Positions 10,801 through 16,487 are shown, counted from the first letter of the stretch. The stretch: 18,329 nucleotides of DNA from Proteobacteria bacterium SG_bin9 (GCA_002083525.1 LWDM01000076.1:15732-34060), one strand, 5' to 3'. A program made the numbers and translations. The notes: a model not told the origin generated them from the letters alone.

Positions 10801-12331
10801 GGCGTCGTTCGAATACACGGTCAGCGATGGCCGCAACGGTTCGGACATCGGCAAGGTCTCCTTCACCGTCACCGCGGTGAACGATGCCCCGACAACGACG
10901 CCCGCCAACGTCTCGACCAACGAGGATACGCAGTTTGTCGGCCAGGTCGCCGCGACGGACGTGGACGGTGATGCGCTCACCTACACGGTCGCAACCGGTG
11001 CCCAGGCTGCACAACACGGCACGGTCACTGTGAATGCTCTGGGTCAGTACACCTACACGCCGGCCCTGAACTTCAACGGCACCGACAGCTTCGTGATCAA
11101 GGTCAGCGACGGCATCGCGCCGCCGGTGGATGCGGTCATCAACGTGACCGTCAATCCGATCAACGACGCTCCGACGGTGGTCTCGCCGGCGACGGCGTCG
11201 ACCAACGAAGACACTGCGGTTGTTGGCCAAATCACCGCCAACGACGTGGATGGTGACACGCTCACCTACACGGTCGGCACCGGTGCGCAGGCTGCACAGC
11301 ATGGCAATGTCATTGTCGATGCGAACGGCCAGTACACCTACACGCCGGCTCTGAACTTCAACGGCACCGACAGCTTCGTGATCAAGGTCAGCGACGGCTT
11401 CGCGCCGCCGGTGGATGTGATCGTGAATGTCAACATCGCGCCGGTAAACGACGCGCCGGTTGCGGTGGCGGATACCGGAACGGCCGGTGAGAACGAGATG
11501 AAGATCTTCGATCTCGCCGCCAACGACACGGACGTCGAAAGCGGACTCGGCTCGCCGATCCTGACCGGCTTCCAGGTCACCGGCGTGTCCGGCATCAGCC
11601 TCACCAACGAACAGGCAGCCTCGGCGTTCTCGATCCAGAACGGCAAGCTGCAGTTCGCTCCGGGTGAGGGTGCTGCGAGCCCGTTCAACGGCCTCAATGA
11701 CGGCCAGAGCGCGACGGTGACCGTGAGCTACACGGTCAAGGATGCACTCGACGCCAACCTCACCTCGACCGGCACCTTCACGTTGACGGTGAACGGCGAG
11801 ACCGACGCGAACATCGTCGAGGGCACCAACGGCACAAACCTCCTGTTCGGTACCGATGGCGTTGACCTGATCAACGCTCGCGGCGCGCCCGACTTCGTCT
11901 TTGCCCAGGGCGGTAACGACACCATCCATGCCGGCGAAGGCAATGACTTCGTCTTCGGCGGCGCGGGTGACGACACGATCAACGGCAACGGCGGTCGCGA
12001 CAACCTGTTCGGCGAAGATGGCAACGACGTCATCAACGGCGGTGCAGGCAACGATCTGCTCTACGGCGGTGCGGGCAGCGATACCTTCGTGTTCCAGTTC
12101 AACGACTCGGGACGCGACATCGTGTTCGACTTCACGGCCGGCGCGGGTGCGGGTCACGACGTGGTTCAGCTCGACAAGGCCGTGTTTGCGGACTTCACCG
12201 CACTGATGGCATCGAGCGCCTTCCACGACAGCGCGATCGGCGCCCAGATCGAGTACCAGGACGGTTCGAGCATCACCCTGCTCGGCGTCAGCAAGGCAAG
12301 CCTCACGATCGACGACTTCAAGTTCGCCTGA
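1898..12331 (+). CDS. Giant type I-secreted RTX protein combining ExeM-like nuclease and UshA-like 5'-nucleotidase
   Basis: 3477 residues, no N-terminal signal peptide and no cysteine noticed on reading, as usual for RTX exports. Approximate domains: 1-220 N-terminal domain (LTAGSIAFVGYNADG); 225-348 Calx-beta; 353-461 Ig-like (Big_5/SwmA type); 464-1016 choice-of-anchor-I-type beta-propeller with three ANEG motifs and a DTDGDGDID calcium-loop-like segment; 1020-1149 Calx-beta; 1151-1430 OB-like region found before ExeM nucleases; 1442-1796 endonuclease/exonuclease/phosphatase domain with Asn1453, Glu1495, His1625, Asp1693, Asn1695, Asp1785 and His1786 in SFNVEN, ALQEV, NNHLSSKGG, LGDLND and SDHDP; 1826-1852 RTX; 1917-2023 second Ig-like; 2026-2715 5'-nucleotidase (GGDNF, GNHEFD, KNGGGIR, NGGDGYP); 2723-2890 RTX plus calcium-binding follow-on; 2898-3307 four cadherin-like/VCBS-like domains; 3309-3400 RTX; final residues end LTIDDFKFA, a type I signal. 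Likely role: extracellular nucleic-acid and nucleotide hydrolysis. The nucleotidase has DGE and AGSDTR where DxH and GGHTH are usual. Confidence 0.93.
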   Translation: MALTAGSIAFVGYNADGTDGIAFIVIDTIDPGQVIRFNDNEWNGTAFNTGEGSFTWTNGGTALQAGTIVELLNISSAATRTANIGTISGSGVVALGNSDEALYAFVGTSETVPTTFIAAVTNNNGGFDNTDSGTLTGTGLVAGSTALVLPGTGGADVAAFDPTLGGTVFATRTAALTAFNTAANFVTQDAANNQDADNVTPDAPFLTDAQSPIAGVTFTIGGETQTVVFSSPLSVSQNEGNAGTTNFTFTVSRTGGTTGAVSFSGQLSSAAANAADFNGAASVPFNFNGTILAGQATATVTILVNGDATVEPDESFTLTLTTVNNPAAGVTTALGAQTTATGTIQNDDVVVDNTPPTLASSSPSDNAVNVAIGANVTLTFSEAVKAGTGNITISNGAGDTRTISVTDASQVTFNGSTVTINPTADLNPGTAYDVTFGSGVITDLANNAFGGIAQNALDFTTSGFPITILQEAPSLAGATVTPTATNAVQLVRLGNFVPTSGTNAEVVTFDPTTDKAFVLNTIGEKIDVVGISASGAVSSAGSIDLTALADYGPLSTPNSVAVKNGILAVAFSGGELGANGFVALFNASNNAFIKTVAVGSGPDQIVFTADGSKLLVANEGEPFSVTSGTPPVTTVVNPEGSISIINIGTGADAAVASTVEFDALNGFEAQLEQAGVGIFTGQSAASDIEPEYITISPDGTRAYVTLQEVNAVAVIDLTAANPTQPIAILPLGGVDHNLAGNAFDGSDRDGIANLRNADVIGLLQPDAIASFKVGADTYFITANEGDARVGFPGASDDEANLGDAVYVIDAASYGGAAAVTALKDNTTGLGRLRVRTDLGDTDGDGDIDQIYAYGGRSLSIFKQNADGTITKVRETGGEFEAIIARDFASRFNVDTAEGVDNSTPRNPVLVPDNRSDNKGPEPEGVDIGVVNGRTYAFVTLERVGGVMIYDVTDPANASYVGYRPPLAGEGNAPETTKFISAEDSPTGTALVLTANEGNSGANFAGAGLTVYAALEQGYTQQVRIASSSTSLSKVEGDSGPTAFTFTVERTNGTIGDVNVQLTLASGASNGASANDFSGVANLPNILTVTIPAGQTSATVTVNVQGDTAFEQNENFTLTVTGATTSQEGVTAAVAATQIVATGTIQNDDAMHIYDVQGAGHRSAFTGQTVTVRGIVTAIDAVGSEGGSNNPVGYYIQDAVGDGDFRTSDGIFVFLGTGTGVTIPANIVIGAEVQVTATVSEFARTNELSTTQLNPTAAATVLSTGNALPTAVRIGDVNDLVTGLERKPALVSLGDDDGDTTPPAGVYDPVNQGADFWESLEGMRVTLEDVRITSPFRSNFDEQFATPNVGVNPSDNGRGGLTISDTTPGTLQPADKVFDFNPERIQLDDDAGINLPTGLQTGDRLGDVTGVVNYAFGQYEVNLTQAVTVTQANLQKEVTTITENFDRIRVASFNVENLAPVGQLVDGVATPASKFAGIASAIVTNVKAPEIIALQEVLDNDGATSSSITSASQTLSALIDAIVAAGGPRYVAIDSPPIDNIGGIPGGNQRVAYLYNPLAVTPSARNGLTDIVTENGVAKVQLFPSANQIGQGNSDFNATRKSLPIEWSPVGYTDDQGGTFWTVNNHLSSKGGSAPLYGTNLELPLYADPLNGSAQAANATQNEREGQAETINAYVDGILANGRASDDKVVVLGDLNDFQFFPVVDLITGQVTRVVANVDGTPSVFEVGSPVLAELISKLPENERYSFNFDGNMQVLDHILVTNNLFDSANFDIVHINSEFIDQISDHDPSVSSLAFSRSAAIATNGADVFDQAAYTAKFGARGSLAGNDTISGLGGDDRIAAGAGNDQVDGGSDGPNGDTAVFSGNRSNYTVTQNGVTFTIVDNRAGTNDGTDTVTNVEKFEFADRTLTAAQLLDAAAPTLTASNPLDNATNVAAGSNIVLTFNEAVAAGTGNIVISNGAGDTRTISITDASQVTISGNTVTINPTADLQAGQSYDVTLSSGVITDTAGNAFTGIATDALDFTVAAPQNFRLQLLHFSDGEASLLATKTAKNLAALVDKFEDEFANSITISGGDNFLAGPFLSAGTDPSVRAAINAASGSTVAAGVNVPIAAADIAILNAIGVETSTLGNHEFDLGSRVLRDAFTPGSVAGYAGANFVYLSSNLDFSLDADLNPRFTNTVGNGATPTVLANTLKGRIAPAAVLVEGGERIGIIGATTQILESISSPTGTEVRGFPGGPGANGEVNDMDLLAAQLQPIIDEMIAEGINKIIVQSHLQQIQFEKLLATKLRGVDIILSAGSDTRLANDDDALASFPGHSPISEGPYPIVTTGADGGTTVIVNTDSEYTYLGRLVVDFDQQGRIVTSSLSNTINGAYSSTAETVAAAYNTTVDNLENTAFANGTRGDLVRDVTDAVQAVINVKDGNLFGFSNVYLEGERSIIRNEETNLGDITADANKAALRDVIGDVPYVISLKNGGGIRSSIGTVSDPDPVTGAIMKLPTEANPEANKPAGAISQLDIENALRFDNKLMAFDTTVQGLLNILNWGAGLGPNNGGFPQIGGVAYSYDPTRPGNVGTTPGSRIRDLALIDENGKTILKLVDNGVILNEVPSKITVIALNFTANGGDGYPAKANGENFRYLLANGTLSNAVDEALDFTAPAGFSSVGVTAADVLGEQKAFQDYLQERFSTPATAFNTADTTQAGDLRIQNQNARTDTVLDAQAVNFNGGAGDETINGAALDDTLSGNGGNDKVFGFGGNDQLRGGGGNDKLYGQTGRDTLLGGSGDDLLDGGEQDDQLEGGRGNDDLVGGVGSDTYSYEFGDGSDTVTEAANTPADSDTLVFQDLNATDVRFQKFGADTQIVLSDGSIITLKGQETGGGVEKVVFANGQQLDRNGIINAEVNRAPVAVDDTAANVAEDALSFIIPFASILGNDTDADLDTLSITAVSNPIGGTVQIVAGQGVRFTPAANFNGPASFEYTVSDGRNGSDIGKVSFTVTAVNDAPTTTPANVSTNEDTQFVGQVAATDVDGDALTYTVATGAQAAQHGTVTVNALGQYTYTPALNFNGTDSFVIKVSDGIAPPVDAVINVTVNPINDAPTVVSPATASTNEDTAVVGQITANDVDGDTLTYTVGTGAQAAQHGNVIVDANGQYTYTPALNFNGTDSFVIKVSDGFAPPVDVIVNVNIAPVNDAPVAVADTGTAGENEMKIFDLAANDTDVESGLGSPILTGFQVTGVSGISLTNEQAASAFSIQNGKLQFAPGEGAASPFNGLNDGQSATVTVSYTVKDALDANLTSTGTFTLTVNGETDANIVEGTNGTNLLFGTDGVDLINARGAPDFVFAQGGNDTIHAGEGNDFVFGGAGDDTINGNGGRDNLFGEDGNDVINGGAGNDLLYGGAGSDTFVFQFNDSGRDIVFDFTAGAGAGHDVVQLDKAVFADFTALMASSAFHDSAIGAQIEYQDGSSITLLGVSKASLTIDDFKFA
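2957..3280 (+). repeat. Ig-like (Big_5/SwmA type) module, copy 1
   Basis: Encodes residues about 354-461. It pairs with a second copy at 7646-7966: the two share SNGAGDTRTIS, TDASQV, TVTINPTADL, YDV and SGVITD at equivalent positions, and nearly equal length (324 and 321 bp). Similarity is visible at the DNA level too, so this is an internal duplication within the gene. Each copy sits before one of the large functional regions (the propeller and the nucleotidase). Confidence 0.8.
7373..7453 (+). repeat. RTX nonapeptide block A
   Basis: Encodes Gly-Asn/Asp-Asp-rich nonapeptides (GNDTISGLGGDDRIAAGAG) at residues 1826-1852, directly after the nuclease domain. Such repeats bind calcium outside the cell and nucleate beta-roll folding. 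The block is short and is followed by the DGTDTVTNVEKFEFADRTLT element that often trails RTX repeats. Confidence 0.8.
7646..7966 (+). repeat. Ig-like (Big_5/SwmA type) module, copy 2
   Basis: Encodes residues about 1917-2023 and is the second copy of the module at 2957-3280. It links RTX block A to the 5'-nucleotidase domain. The main differences are conservative substitutions and altered third positions, so the duplication is not recent. Confidence 0.8.
10064..10327 (+). repeat. RTX nonapeptide block B
   Basis: Encodes about nine GGxGxDxxx-type repeats at residues 2723-2810 (for example GNGGNDKVFGFGGNDQLRGG), immediately after the nucleotidase domain. It continues into SDTYSYEFGDGSDTVTE and a region of haemolysin calcium-binding-related type. 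One unit is degenerate (GEQDDQLEGG). Confidence 0.9.
10877..11443 (+). repeat. Tandem pair of nearly identical cadherin-like (VCBS-like) domains
   Basis: Two adjacent domains of 94 and 95 residues (10877-11158 and 11159-11443; residues 2994-3087 and 3088-3182). Both carry NDAPT, STNEDT, the AQAAQHG segment and the same run from GQYTYTPALNFNG to SFVIKVSDG. The DNA around 11045-11130 recurs 285 bp downstream with few changes, which points to a fairly recent tandem duplication. More divergent relatives flank the pair at 10588-10876 and 11444-11818. Confidence 0.88.
11822..12095 (+). repeat. RTX nonapeptide block C
   Basis: Encodes about eight repeats at residues 3309-3399 (for example AQGGNDTIHAGEGNDFVFGG and GNGGRDNLFGEDGNDVINGG), ending in SDTFVFQF. 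It is the last calcium-binding block before the C-terminal region, which ends LTIDDFKFA, a terminus like that of serralysin-type RTX exports. Confidence 0.92.
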
Positions 12332-12355
12332 GGCACCTGAAAGACCTGCAAATTG

Positions 12356-12387
12356 GAATGGGGGCGCATGCGCCCCCATTCTTCGTG
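12356..12387 (+). terminator. Perfect 26-bp palindrome, likely terminator or attenuator
   Basis: GAATGGGGGC at 12356-12365 pairs perfectly with GCCCCCATTC at 12372-12381 around GCATGC, itself self-complementary. It starts 24 bases after the RTX stop and is followed by the moderately T-rich TTCGTGT. A very stable stem at this place would end or attenuate transcripts of the heavily expressed RTX gene while letting some read into the exporter genes. The weak T-tract makes it an imperfect intrinsic terminator; it could act in both directions. Confidence 0.7.
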
Positions 12388-12425
12388 TCAGACAACTGTA
12401 ACATTCAGTGGCTATCCGCTGCCGG

Positions 12426-14192
12426 ATGAGTGAGAGAGTTGTGACGAAGAACGCCCCTCCATCGGTCCGTTCGGAGCTAGACGCGGCGCTGGCGCAGTGC
12501 CGGTCGGCCTTCATTGCGATCGCGGGTTTCAGTGCCCTTTTGAACATTCTGGCCCTCACGGGTTCGATGTTCATGATGGAGGTCTACGACCGCGTGCTGC
12601 CCAGCCGCAGCGTGCCGACCCTGATCGGCCTGCTGGTGCTGGCCATGACCCTTTATATCTTTCAGGGCCTGATGGATGCCCTGCGTGGACGGCTTCTGGT
12701 GCGGGTCGGCCTGCGGATCGACCAGATCATGTCGCACCGCTTGTTCTCGACCGTCACGCGCCTGCCGACCCAGGCGCCGAAGCGGGCAGCTTCGATCCAG
12801 CCCCTGCGCGATCTCGATGTGGTTCGGTCATACCTCTCAGGGCCGGGGCCGACGGCGTTCTTCGATTTACCATGGGTGCCATTTTACCTGGCGATCTGTT
12901 TCGCGTTTCATGTCTGGATCGGCGTCACCGTGCTGGCGGGCGCGCTGATCCTGGTGTCCCTGACGCTGCTGTCGGAAGTTCTTGCGCGTCGATCGACGCA
13001 GGACTCAAATCGCATCGGCAATGAACGGGCGCGGCTCTCTGAAACCAGCCGGCGCAACGCCGAGGCATTGTCTGCGCTCGGCATGACCGGCTGGATGGGC
13101 CGCCGCTGGCAAGCGCTCAATACCGAATATCTCGGCGGCCAGACGCAATCGAGCGATCTCGCCGCCAATCTGAGTGCGATCGGCCGCTCCTTCCGGATGA
13201 TGCTGCAATCGGGTGTGCTTGCGGTTGGCGCTTATCTGGTCATCAACCAGCAGGCGAGTGCCGGCGTCATCATCGCCTCGTCGATTCTGTCGGCGCGCGC
13301 GATCGGACCGGTCGACCTCGCGATCTCGCACTGGCGCAGCTTTGTCGGTGCACGTCAGGCGCGTGAGCGTCTCAACCGGCTTCTGGAATTGCTGCCCGCG
13401 CGGCGCGAGCCGACGGCGCTGCCGCGGCCAAATCGCGGCTTGAACGTCGATAGTCTCAGCGCGGCGCCGCCTGACGTGCCGCGCGCCGTGGTGCAGGATC
13501 TCACCTTCGCGCTGAAAGCTGGCAATGGCTTGGGAGTCATCGGCCCGAGCGCTTCAGGAAAATCTTCGCTGGCGCGTGTTCTGGTCGGACTATGGCCGCC
13601 GGCCCGCGGCAGCGTCCGGCTCGACGGTGCAACGCTGGACCAGTGGATGCCGGACGATCTTGGCCGTCACGTCGGCTATCTGCCGCAGGACGTCGAATTG
13701 ATCGAAGGAACGGTTGCCGAGAACGTCTCCCGTTTCGATCCCGAGGCGACGCCGGATGGCATTATCGCCGCGGCGAAAGCTGCCGGGGTGCACGACATGG
13801 TGCTGGCGCTGCCGCAGGGCTACGACACGCCGATCGGTGAACAAGGTTCGGCGCTGTCCGCCGGCCAGCAGCAACGCATCGCGCTGGCGCGCGCGCTTTA
13901 CGGCGACCCGTTCCTGGTCGTGCTCGATGAACCGAACTCCAACCTCGACGTCGAAGGTGACGAGGCGTTGACCCAGGCCATTCTCGGCGTGCGTGCACGC
14001 GGCGGCGTCGTCATCGTGGTGGCACACCGGCCGAGCGCGCTTGCCGGCGTCGATCAGGTGCTGGCGCTCGCTGGCGGCCGTCAGCAGGCGTTCGGCCCGA
14101 AGGATGAGGTGCTCGCCAAAGTGCTGCGGCGCGACCAGCCGGCGCCTGCGGCCGGGCCCGTACCAAAGATCGTGACGGCGTTTCAGGGGTAA
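12426..14192 (+). CDS. Type I secretion ABC permease/ATPase (PrtD type)
   Basis: 588 residues from the ATG at 12426. Inner-membrane exporter that uses ATP to drive RTX proteins from cytoplasm to outside through an adaptor and an outer-membrane channel. The N-terminal half has the PrtD-type membrane domain, with landmarks MEVYDRVLPSRSVPTL and FFDLPWVPFYLA and hydrophobic segments near residues 30-55, 63-85, 150-195 and 255-290; there is no C39 peptidase domain. The nucleotide-binding half has Walker A GPSASGKSS (373-381, Lys379), signature LSAGQQQR (from 477), Walker B LVVLDE (Asp501, Glu502) and H-loop His534, so the ATPase looks intact. In-frame GTG codons at 12408 and 12441 are alternative starts; no start has a strong ribosome site. 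It lies directly downstream of the RTX gene and ends three bases before the adaptor gene, so exporter and substrate are very probably partners. Confidence 0.93.
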   Translation: MSERVVTKNAPPSVRSELDAALAQCRSAFIAIAGFSALLNILALTGSMFMMEVYDRVLPSRSVPTLIGLLVLAMTLYIFQGLMDALRGRLLVRVGLRIDQIMSHRLFSTVTRLPTQAPKRAASIQPLRDLDVVRSYLSGPGPTAFFDLPWVPFYLAICFAFHVWIGVTVLAGALILVSLTLLSEVLARRSTQDSNRIGNERARLSETSRRNAEALSALGMTGWMGRRWQALNTEYLGGQTQSSDLAANLSAIGRSFRMMLQSGVLAVGAYLVINQQASAGVIIASSILSARAIGPVDLAISHWRSFVGARQARERLNRLLELLPARREPTALPRPNRGLNVDSLSAAPPDVPRAVVQDLTFALKAGNGLGVIGPSASGKSSLARVLVGLWPPARGSVRLDGATLDQWMPDDLGRHVGYLPQDVELIEGTVAENVSRFDPEATPDGIIAAAKAAGVHDMVLALPQGYDTPIGEQGSALSAGQQQRIALARALYGDPFLVVLDEPNSNLDVEGDEALTQAILGVRARGGVVIVVAHRPSALAGVDQVLALAGGRQQAFGPKDEVLAKVLRRDQPAPAAGPVPKIVTAFQG

Positions 14193-14195
14193 GGC

Positions 14196-15506
14196 ATGAG
14201 CGAAGCGACTGGTATCGACGCGCGGCCATCCATTCGCCGGCACATCGTATTCGGCCTTGCAGCGGCCATCCTTGTCGCGGGAGGCATCGGCGGCTGGGCG
14301 GCGACCACTGAGATTTCTGGCGCACTGATCGCGCCCGGCAGCATGGTGGTCGAAACCAGTGCCAAGAAGGTGCAGCATCCGACTGGCGGTGTGGTCGGCG
14401 AAATCTTCGTCACCAACGGCAAGGCGGTGAACGCCGGTGACCTGCTGCTGCGGCTCGACGAGACGATGACACGCGCCAATCTTCAAATCGTGTCGAAATC
14501 GCTGGACGAGATGACGGCGCGCCGCGCGCGTTTGCGCGCCGAACGCGACGGGGCGACCGAGCTGGTGTGGCCGGCGGATTTTGACAATCGCCGCGAGGAT
14601 CGCGCCGTCATTGAACTGATGGCCGACGAGCAGCGGTTGTTCGAACTGCGCCGCACCACGCGCCTTGGACAGAAGCGGCAGCTGGGCGAGCGCATCGCCC
14701 AGCTCCGGGAAGAGGCCGGCGGTATCGCCGCGCAGCAGGAAGCGAAGTCGCAGGAGATTGTGCTGGTGCAGCGCGAGCTCAAGGGTGTGCGCGAGCTGTG
14801 GGAAAAGAATCTGATCCAGATCAATCGCCTCACCGCGCTCGAGCGCGAAGCGACGCGTCTCGACGGCGAGCGTGCGCAGCTCGTCGCGACCGGAGCCCAA
14901 GGGCGGGGCAAGATCTCGGAGATCGAACTGCAGATTACGCAGATCGACCGTGAGCTGGCGAGCGAGGTCGGACGCGAGTTACGCGAGATCGACGGCAAGG
15001 CCAGCGAGTTCGCGGAGCGTAAGATCGCAGCAGAAGATCAGCTGCGCCGGATCGACATTCGCGCGCCGATCGCAGGTTCGGTGCATGAGATGAACGTGCA
15101 CACCGTCGGCGGTGTGGTCAGCGCCGGCGAACAGCTGATGCTGGTGGTGCCGGCCTCGGACCGGCTCACGGTGGAAGCCAAGGTCGCGCCGCAGGATATC
15201 GATCAGGTCAAGATCGGGCAGCTCGCCTATCTGCGCTTCTCCGCCTTCAATCAGCGGACGACGCCCGAAATCAACGGCGCTGTCAGTCGCGTCTCCGCCG
15301 ACGTCACCACCGAGCAGCGCACCGGAATGACTTATTATACGGCGCGCATCGCCATCGACCCGCAGGAGATCGCGCGGCTTGGCGACGTGAAACTGGTGCC
15401 CGGCATGCCGGTTGAGACGTTTATCAAGACCGGCGACCGGACCGTCGGCTCTTACCTGACTAAACCGCTATTCGATCAGGTCGCGCGCGCGTTCCGCGAG
15501 CGATAA
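14196..15506 (+). CDS. Type I secretion periplasmic adaptor (HlyD/PrtE family)
   Basis: 436 residues, the usual length for the family. One transmembrane segment near residues 17-36 (IVFGLAAAILVAGGIGGWAA) anchors it in the inner membrane. The first lipoyl half follows (KKVQHPTGGVVGEIFVTNGK, then AGDLLLRLDE), then a long Glu/Arg/Gln/Leu-rich coiled coil from about residue 90 to 280, the second lipoyl half (DIRAPIAGSVHEMNVHTVGG) and the beta-barrel (VEAKVAPQDIDQVKIGQ). The ATG is three bases after the ABC stop; CAGGGG at 14184-14189, within the upstream gene, is a well-spaced ribosome site, indicating translational coupling. It joins the ABC exporter to an outer-membrane TolC-type protein, which is not encoded here and must be supplied from elsewhere. 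Confidence 0.95.
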   Translation: MSEATGIDARPSIRRHIVFGLAAAILVAGGIGGWAATTEISGALIAPGSMVVETSAKKVQHPTGGVVGEIFVTNGKAVNAGDLLLRLDETMTRANLQIVSKSLDEMTARRARLRAERDGATELVWPADFDNRREDRAVIELMADEQRLFELRRTTRLGQKRQLGERIAQLREEAGGIAAQQEAKSQEIVLVQRELKGVRELWEKNLIQINRLTALEREATRLDGERAQLVATGAQGRGKISEIELQITQIDRELASEVGRELREIDGKASEFAERKIAAEDQLRRIDIRAPIAGSVHEMNVHTVGGVVSAGEQLMLVVPASDRLTVEAKVAPQDIDQVKIGQLAYLRFSAFNQRTTPEINGAVSRVSADVTTEQRTGMTYYTARIAIDPQEIARLGDVKLVPGMPVETFIKTGDRTVGSYLTKPLFDQVARAFRER

Positions 15507-15557
15507 GGCGCCCATCCGCAAGCCAAGCGCGCGCCTTGGCCCAGAGCATCAAGTTCG

Positions 15558-15569
15558 GTAACCTGTTAA
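15558..15569. promoter_or_regulatory. Candidate operator, copy 1 of a shared 12-bp motif
   Basis: GTAACCTGTTAA, containing the near-palindrome TAACCTGTTA. It matches 11 of 12 bases of the site at 16509-16520 upstream of the TRAP operon. It lies 142 bases before the PAS-protein gene. The regulator is unknown. Confidence 0.4.
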
Positions 15570-15588
15570 CTGATTTGCCGCGGAAAGT

Positions 15589-15605
15589 CGGCGAATCGCC
15601 GTTTT
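15589..15605 (+). terminator. Short hairpin with T-run, candidate terminator of the exporter operon
   Basis: CGGCGAATCGCCG at 15589-15601 can fold as a short GC stem (CGGC/GCCG with a GAATC loop) and is followed by TTTT at 15602-15605. It lies 82 bases after the adaptor stop and before the PAS gene. The stem is short, so efficiency is uncertain. Confidence 0.5.
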
Positions 15606-15710
15606 GCCGCCGTGCAGCCATTTCTTAGACATCCGTTAGCTTTGTCGGTCGAGTATTGAGACGGCAAGGCCCGGGTACGAGTCCGTTCACGCCATTTCGC
15701 GAGCCCGCCA

Positions 15711-16304
15711 TTGTTCGAGAGCGTCACGCCGTCGATTGTCAGATCGATCAAGCAGAAGGATCTGCTGAACACGTGGCTGCGCCTGTACGTTGTTGAGCAG
15801 CGGATTCCGCCGGTCGCTGATTTTCATCCCGAGCGGATGTCGGACGAAATACCCGATCTGGCGCTGTTTCTCGTCGATCATGCCGTGTCGCCGCCGCGCT
15901 TGATCTTCGAGCGCGAGAGCCAGCGCATGGCTGCCGCTCTCGGCCATAGCAGCAACGGCCGTCCGCTCGACGATTATCTCGGGCCACGAATGTCGCCAAT
16001 CGTCATGCCGATCTACTACGAGTGTATCCGCCGCGCACGGCCGGCCTACACCATTTTCACGTTCGTGGATGTCAACGGACGCAAGGTCGATTACGAGCGG
16101 CTGCTGTTGCCGTTCTCGGACGGGCAGCACGTCAATCACATCGTGGCCTCGCATAAGAACATCAGCGAAGATGGCAACTTTGAAATCAACAATCTGATGC
16201 GCGACGAGTCGCTGCCCGTGGCGCAGCTGCTCGCCATTATCGACCGCGACCTGTTCCACAGTGTGCCGGGGCGCTTCAACGCCAAGGACATCGCGTTCGA
16301 GTAA
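15711..16304 (+). CDS. Single-domain PAS protein (PAS_5-like)
   Basis: 197 residues, apparently soluble, with no signal peptide, membrane segment or output domain. The pattern of a Trp/Leu-rich first helix (LLNTWLRLYVVEQRIPPVAD), then DEIPDLALFLVDH, a RLIFERES strand, a GRPLDDYLG turn and a final YERLLLPFSDG strand resembles the PAS_5-like proteins common in alphaproteobacteria, which are poorly characterised and thought to act in sensing or signalling. The frame has no upstream ATG before a stop at 15657, so the start is set at the TTG at 15711, without a strong ribosome site; the exact start is uncertain. It stands alone between the exporter operon and the TRAP operon. A 12-bp motif upstream is shared with the TRAP promoter region, which may indicate common regulation. 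Ligand and partner unknown. Confidence 0.75.
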   Translation: MFESVTPSIVRSIKQKDLLNTWLRLYVVEQRIPPVADFHPERMSDEIPDLALFLVDHAVSPPRLIFERESQRMAAALGHSSNGRPLDDYLGPRMSPIVMPIYYECIRRARPAYTIFTFVDVNGRKVDYERLLLPFSDGQHVNHIVASHKNISEDGNFEINNLMRDESLPVAQLLAIIDRDLFHSVPGRFNAKDIAFE

Positions 16305-16316
16305 CGCGAAGTTGCT

Positions 16317-16336
16317 GCGCCGTCATGGTGACGCGC
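16317..16336 (+). terminator. Stem-loop after the PAS gene, weak terminator candidate
   Basis: CGTCA (16321-16325) pairs with TGACG (16329-16333) around a TGG loop, extended by GCG/CGC with one bulged C. It starts 12 bases after the PAS stop, but no T-run follows, so intrinsic termination is doubtful. Confidence 0.3.
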
Positions 16337-16487
16337 AAGAACCATCGTTAGATCTTCTCAGCGTCCTCGTTGTCGAATTGCGTTCCGGAATTTTTGCCGC
16401 CGCATGCTGGGATACGGAATGCCTGGCAGTCAACGCGCCGATCTCTCGCCCTCGACATGATGGATTTGCACCGCGCAACCGAGTCGC

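Noticed and set aside
11822..12095. Tandem short repeats that might be mistaken for a CRISPR or satellite array
   Set aside because: The period of about 27 bp is the nine-residue RTX unit in frame within the coding sequence; there are no exact repeats with unique spacers.
9431..12574. A 1047-codon minus-strand frame across the end of the RTX gene
   Set aside because: Same shadow effect; it runs through the palindrome and into the start of the exporter gene, and its translation resembles no family.
13590..14998. Long minus-strand frames opposite the ABC and HlyD genes
   Set aside because: They are antisense to two genes with intact, recognisable motifs and have compositions typical of shadow frames.
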